From Monosporascus cannonballus (lineage: Eukaryota; Ascomycota; Sordariomycetes; Xylariales): a stretch of DNA of 64,000 bases. The DNA lies in contig QJNS01000008.1 of the NCBI GenBank assembly GCA_004154925.1, forward strand, positions 310,001 to 374,000, written 5' to 3'. Below are positions 58,712 to 64,000 of this stretch, piece by piece; position 1 is the first letter of the stretch, and each line of letters begins with the position of its first letter. The translations under genes and the position numbers were made by a program. The notes under the pieces are model-generated. The model was given only the letters and a program-made list of their open reading frames with translations, was not told the origin of the DNA and searched no databases.

Positions 58712-61700
58712 TATTTTATTATTTCTCAGAGCTATAATTATTTATTTCACCTTTTTTCCAGCAATTAAATCCTTTTAATCAATTAACTTTTTATTCGAAA
58801 TAATTTTTAAAACTTTTTCCTGTTAATTTAAAGTTTGTATAATATTTATTAATTTTAATTGCTTTTTAAAATGCTTAAAGGTTATTCGTAATAAGGTTTT
58901 AATTAATTTATTAAGTAATATATTATTTGAAAATATATAATTTATTTTAATTAAATCGCTTTTTATTGTTTTTTATAATTAATAATTATGTATATTTACG
59001 TATCGTAAATTTATTTTTAAAAAAGCGAAGTCGGCATTAATTAGCCGTATAATTTATTAATTATCGTATTACATATTTAACTGTTTTGTATTTAGGCCGA
59101 CTTTTAGTTTTTCGATTAAACGAAAATAAAATAAGATTTTTTTTAGTAACTTGTATAAAGAATAATAATTTTGTTTTAATTATAAAAATAATTATGGTAT
59201 TTTATTTATTCGCTCGTCATTTTATTATTTTGTCGAATAATTTTATAACGTAAGTTTAGAAATTCTTTCGATTAACCGTACTATTTGCGAAAAAAGTATT
59301 ATTTTAAGTATTTATTAAAATTTTATTTTCAAATTATTACTTTAACGTTTTGATATTAAATAGGTATAATATAATTCGATTAACAGTTTTATGATATATA
59401 TTGCTAAAGTTCAAGTTAAATTAAAAAATTTCGAATACTGCAAAGGATATATTTAGTTGCATATTAATTATAATGAATAAAACAAAATCGATTCGCGTTC
59501 AATATCTGCTAATTAAGCTTAAATAAATTATATTAAAATTCAATAATAATTTGGCGTTTGTTATAGGCGTTTTTAAGTAATTATTTAGCCTTTTTTAGGG
59601 ATTAAATTAATTAATTGATTTATCAACTCCGATTAAGATAATTATAATTTTTTTGTAAGATTTGTTTTTAATTTATTCCATTTTGAAAAACTATTATAAG
59701 TTTTTACCCTTATAAATATATAACGTTTTCGGATTTATTAAATTAATTGATTAACAAAATCTTGATTTTCTTTATTATATCCAGCAATAATATCGTTTAC
59801 GAAAAACAAATCCCTTAACGAATAAAATAATAAGATTCGTAAAAAAAGACTTAATCCTAAATGCTTTAATATACTAGTAAATAGTTTTTGCTAAAATAAA
59901 GATGATTTTTTCAGTTTATATAATACCTTTTGAATTAAAAGTGCTATTATACGTTATAGGTATTTCGGAGATATTTTTTTATATATTTCGTAAAGTAACA
60001 TTATATTAATTAAAACGTTTATAATATTATATCGCTTAAGCTTTAAGTTAAATTTAATTGTAATAGCAATTAAGGCTTAAAACCACGTTTTAACGAATAT
60101 AAATACGTATATATTGCTATAATCGTTTTTGGATTATTAATCGCTTTATATGATAAGTTAGGCCTTGTATTTTTATGATTAACTGTATTTATTAAATTTA
60201 AAAACGTATATATATATATACATATCTTTCAACCTATTTTTCTATATTAAAAAACCAAGTATTAATTTCTTAAACTAATATTTTTTAATAATTTTGTAAA
60301 TAAACCTTTTCGACTTCATAAAATATTTCCTTTCTAAATTTATATTTAGCTGTTCTTAGGTTTACGACGGTAATAATATATTACGCTTATATATTCGATC
60401 CTATGATCTAGATATTTGTTTTGTACGTTTTAATACTAAGGTTTTTCCGATTAAAATAACGCGTATTTTAGATAATTATTTTTCTTAAACTTTCGCAATA
60501 TATCGGCCGGTTATCGTTCGTATTTACAAAAAAAGTTAAACGTCCTATATTAAATACGGTTTCTTACAATTTATATTTATTTCGGATAATACCAGTTCAA
60601 TACGAAATATACAGAAAATTTACATTTACGAGCAGTAAATTGCCTTAGCCTTTTACGATTACTCTATTAAAAATAATATAATAAAAGCCTAAGGTTACTT
60701 TTATTCCTTAGTTAACGTAATAATCGTAATAATTATAAAGGTAAATGTTAACGGCGATAATAATTTAAAAGGCGGAGGTAATTCGAATATAACTCTTATA
60801 TAAAGATAATTCATCTTGTACCAACAGGCTTATTTTTTCCGATTCCCTACGTTTTTTATGCTGGTATCTTTTTAAAGCCATTTTGTGCTTAGCTAATAAC
60901 TAAATTATTTTATTTACACTTTCGTTTTCTTTTATATATATATATATATAAACTATTAATTTAATTAGTTATTTTATTTGTCGAAATAAAATTTGTAACT
61001 TATTTTTTATTACGTATAAAAAGTTATCCTTTTAGTTTTTAATATTAGTTAAAAATAACTTTTATTAAATTTACGTTTCGAATGATTATAACTTTATTAA
61101 TTAACAGATATTAATTCTTGTATATATTGGTAAAAGGATAACCGACAAAATAGCTTATTGATCTTTTAGAATTTAGTTTTTAAATTTTGTTTTTTATGGC
61201 GATAATTATCATCGTGAAAACCATATAATGATATTTTTGTAAATAAGTTTATTAAGACTTTCGATTAAATATTATTTTGCGGTTTTTATCCCTTAAGTAA
61301 ATGTAATAAACTTTACATAAGTTTTGACAAAAAAGTACGTATTTAAAACTACGATTATATTGGTATATTCCCGGTTTAAAAATATATACCATTAATGACA
61401 AAAGGAATTTCACGTTATTTTATATTATAGGTATTTTTTAAAATTATACCTCTTAAATATTTCATACTTGCGTTATATATATGGATATATAATATTAAAA
61501 ATTGTCGTTTAATATTAAAACAGGGTGGTTTAAATGTATTTTCAAGTTACTAATCTTTTTATATTTCGTTATTGTATTCCAATACTTATAGAAATATTTT
61601 GTCTTAATTTTTTGAAATTTATAGAAAATATTAAAACGTTATAATCAATATGTTTTGCTTTTAGTTTTCAAGATAGATATTCCTGATAAAACCTGAATAT

Positions 61701-62245
61701 CGATCGATTGTAAGCATAACATATATATATTTTTTAAAGTTTTTTTTTCGAAATGTGTAAAACCGATAGCAATTTTTTATCTTAATCAGAAAGTTCTTTC
61801 CTTAGGCGTACGCCGTATTTGCCTTTTAGCTTTCGCCTGGCTATATGCTTGGCATTCGATTATTATAAGGTCCTCCAGGCGGATTCTTTTCGTGTAGGAC
61901 TGTAATTATATAAATATTTCAAGTTTTAAATATCCTAATTTTAGATGGTATATAGTACCGTTAAAGATTTATAATAATTTCGCTATTTACGAAACAACGT
62001 TTGGTTTATAAATTACTAATATTACATAGATAATTAATAAATTGCTAATACTTTGAATAACAAATTATTTAAATTATTTCGAATAAAAAAATTAATTTTC
62101 TATTATTTTAATAATAATCTTTTTTCCGAAGTTGACCAAAAAAATACCAAGTTATATACGAAATTTTCGTGATATATTATATCGTATAAACGTAACGTGT
62201 TTGTAATACAAAGGCTTCGAAATTCTCTATCGACTTTTCCGTACC
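58712..62245 (-). pseudogene. copia C pol remnant (integrase, RT, RNase H)
   Basis: Minus strand. At about 61880-61780 the text RLEDLIIIECQAYSQAKAKR and RQIRRTPKE matches the copia segment 'C..C...K.HRQI.R.P' before the integrase core, followed by KIAIGF and, further on, LQSIDIQ. RT at about 59935-59775 reads VLYKLKKSSLF-stop-QKLFTS, ILKHLGLS, then FFVNDIIAGYNK. This is 'ALYGLKQSPLLWQ', 'TL+.LGL' and the YVDD site with the first Asp changed to Asn (59792-59803). The region left of 59700 should be RNase H but is not readable. Confidence 0.78.
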
Positions 62246-62249
62246 TTTT

Positions 62250-62658
62250 TGTCACGACCTGACAAGCTCAGGCCTACGGAAACGGTCGCAACAAGGATAA
62301 TACGACCCACCTTGCAAGTTACGTGACTAAAAGTGATCACTAACGGGTCAGTAATTATTTCAGAATAATCACGATCAAAAACGATTATAATTATTATACC
62401 AGAAGTAATCGGTGGTAATCGCCAGTAAAGAACAAAAAGGATATATACGTTTATTATTTCCATAGTTTAAATAGTACCAATTTGTAATACTTATTAATAC
62501 TAATCGTTTATAATTAATAATTCGTTATCCAAAACGCCTTTAGTATTACGAAACGTAATACGTTATTATATTTATTGCTTAAATTTTTACGATATTCCTG
62601 TTAATATAAATCCGTTGACTTAAGGTTTAATAATTAATTAAACCGTTTAACCGTTATA
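62250..62658 (+). repeat. 5' LTR of G6 (409 bp)
   Basis: Starts TGTCACGACCTGACAAGCTC, an almost unmutated terminus, and ends ACCGTTATA (mutated CCGTCACA). The first about 170 bp are less mutated than the rest. Aligns with the LTRs ending at 3546 and 8424. Confidence 0.82.
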
Positions 62659-64000
62659 CGTTATAAGCTTTTATTTAATAGTACCTTTAAATTTTGAGCA
62701 ATATCGCCGATATTATATTTACTAGTAAATAACCCGAATGGCTTATTTACCGGGTTTTTGAGAATCTTAATACCGGAATGGAATCCGAGAAGAAAAAGGA
62801 ATAACTTTGCCTTTTTCGAAAAGAAATTCTTTGACGCCTGGATATTATAAACGAACGTATTTTTTAGCTGGAATAAGACAAAAATAATTTTATTACGTTT
62901 TTCTAAGTTACCCATAAAAAATTCGAGGAAAAAAAAAAGCTCCCGAAATTAGAAAACCTTTTTGGTCGAATTAAGTTATTTAACTGAACTTTATTAAGGA
63001 ATTAGGAGAAATCCTTAAATCCCTTAAATCGGAACCTTTTAATGGAATTTCCATTAAATTATAACTGTTTTTAACCTAATACCGAATATATTTTAAGTAT
63101 TTTTTTATTTAACTTATTATATTTATTTTACGAATTAAGTTTACGGTTAAACGATTTACCGGAAACGTAATTATTTGGTTTAAGCCGGCCATAAAAGAAT
63201 ATGTTATTTTGTTAGTTAAAAAACGAAACCTAAAAATAATACAAATTTATAATAATTATGAATAATTCGAATAAATATTAATGAAAGTATTTAGAATAAT
63301 AAACGAAAAAACAAAAGCCGAAATAAAGATTTAATAATTACGACAAAAAAGATTAATATTTAAGTACGGCAATATATTTATTTAATTGGCATTTAAGCTA
63401 AATTAGGGATAAAAAATATTAATAATTAAGTTTTTCGACGGCCTAAAAAAAGAGATATAAAAGGAATTTTTTAAACTAGATTAATTTAATTATTTGTTAA
63501 ATTATATCGTTATAACAGTTAAAATTAATAATCGATAATATGCTTAACGTACGAAAGGTACTAAGGGAAAATATAATAACAAATTTCGGTATATAGCTAA
63601 TACTAACGTTTTTCGGCGTAATAATATTTTTTACGGTATTGAACCAGGCCTTATAAAATTGGAAGTTATTTATAAAAAGGATTGGAGCTAGATTAAATAT
63701 TATAATTGCGAAAAAAAAAGGTATAAGGCCTATAAATGCCTTTCGCCTAAAAAGTTACGAAAAAATAATTAAAAACTTATACCCAAAAAATAATCTAAAA
63801 GGAATTAAAAAAAAATGTAAACTTATTAATATAATTCGACCTAAATATATGCCAGGCCTTCCGTAATAAAAAATATAATAAAAGATACGAAAAGCTAAAA
63901 ATCTGGCTTAATAAGCAATTAAGGAAAAACGGAATATTTTTAAAGGATAGCTAAAAAAACATTAGGGCTGGACGGAAAAAGTTTATTTTAAAACTTTTAA
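62659..64000 (+). pseudogene. G6 gag remnant (capsid-like region and CCHC knuckle)
   Basis: Plus strand across stops: VFRIINEKTKAEIKI (about 63280-63330), LRQKRLIFKYGNIFI (about 63340-63385), IIKFFDGLKKEI (about 63425-63460) and ITVKINNR (about 63515), matching the gypsy/retrotransposon gag blocks 'F....AE.+I..L+Q.GS..EY...F' and 'F..GL+.E+...L'. Then YYNCEKKRYKAYKCL (about 63700-63745), the zinc knuckle CYNCGK.GH.A..C with Cys to Tyr, Gly to Glu and His to Tyr. The 84-codon minus-strand frame at 62661-62915 is complementary to the gag leader and is not called. Confidence 0.75.

Larger units (their letters stand above)
58533..62249 (-). mobile_element. Ty1/copia element C, minus strand, RIP-degraded, 5' end lost
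   Basis: A third copia element, not in the A/B family by LTR sequence. Reading leftwards on the minus strand: integrase entry (about 61880-61650), RT (about 60130-59770), then a putative 3' LTR at 58533-58711. The right side stops at the 5' LTR of gypsy G6 (62250), so gag and the 5' LTR are missing or lie beyond the window. Stops throughout. Confidence 0.75.
62250..64000 (+). mobile_element. Ty3/gypsy element G6, 5' LTR and gag, runs off the window
   Basis: LTR 62250-62658 in plus orientation followed by plus-strand gag text with a zinc knuckle, so this is the 5' end of an element of the G1/G2/G3/G5 family. Pol would lie right of the window. It adjoins the truncated end of copia C. RIP-degraded. 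Confidence 0.8.

Overview
The window looks like an AT-rich isochore of a filamentous ascomycete (Pezizomycotina). Most of it is retrotransposon DNA degraded by a process that looks like repeat-induced point mutation (RIP): very high A+T, TpA everywhere, the remaining C and G mostly in CpG, stop codons throughout old reading frames, and typical G-to-A/C-to-T replacements in catalytic motifs (Asp to Asn in reverse transcriptases, Cys to Tyr in zinc motifs, Gln/Trp codons turned into stops). I see no intact protein-coding gene and no tRNA, rRNA or CRISPR array. The species cannot be named from the sequence.

Layout. 1-8424: two plus-strand Ty3/gypsy chromodomain elements (G1, G2), head to tail. 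8430-11318: 5' part of a minus-strand relative (G3), followed by two perfect hairpins. 11438-38933: two Ty1/copia elements (A and B) in direct tandem around one shared central LTR (27369-27612). A is split by about 10.9 kb of unresolved AT-rich DNA. B is split, just after its reverse transcriptase active site, by a complete gypsy element G4 (31764-37353, 190-bp LTRs, target duplication ATATG). 38969-45693: complete minus-strand gypsy element G5 (380-bp LTRs, target duplication CGAAA).

45850-52750 is an island of near-balanced base composition. It holds a broken 3' part of a PKS-NRPS hybrid megasynthase (ACP, C, A, T, reductase) and, convergent to it, a broken Pth11-like/fungal-rhodopsin-domain membrane protein. 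It ends at an 87-bp, barely mutated fragment of the same copia LTR. 52839-55890 is unresolved AT-rich DNA. 55891-58500 is a second, patchy island of short inverted-repeat (MITE-like) elements. 58533-62249 is a third copia element on the minus strand. 62250-64000 is the 5' LTR and gag of another plus-strand gypsy element (G6), running off the window.

The elements explain the landscape: long repeats are heavily mutated, short repeats and the former single-copy genes much less. The most unusual item is an antisense reading frame inside the gypsy family, between chromodomain and 3' LTR. In G5 it shows exact Zn2Cys6 spacing with four of six cysteines changed to tyrosine, and remnants of its coiled-coil part appear in G2 on the opposite genomic strand.
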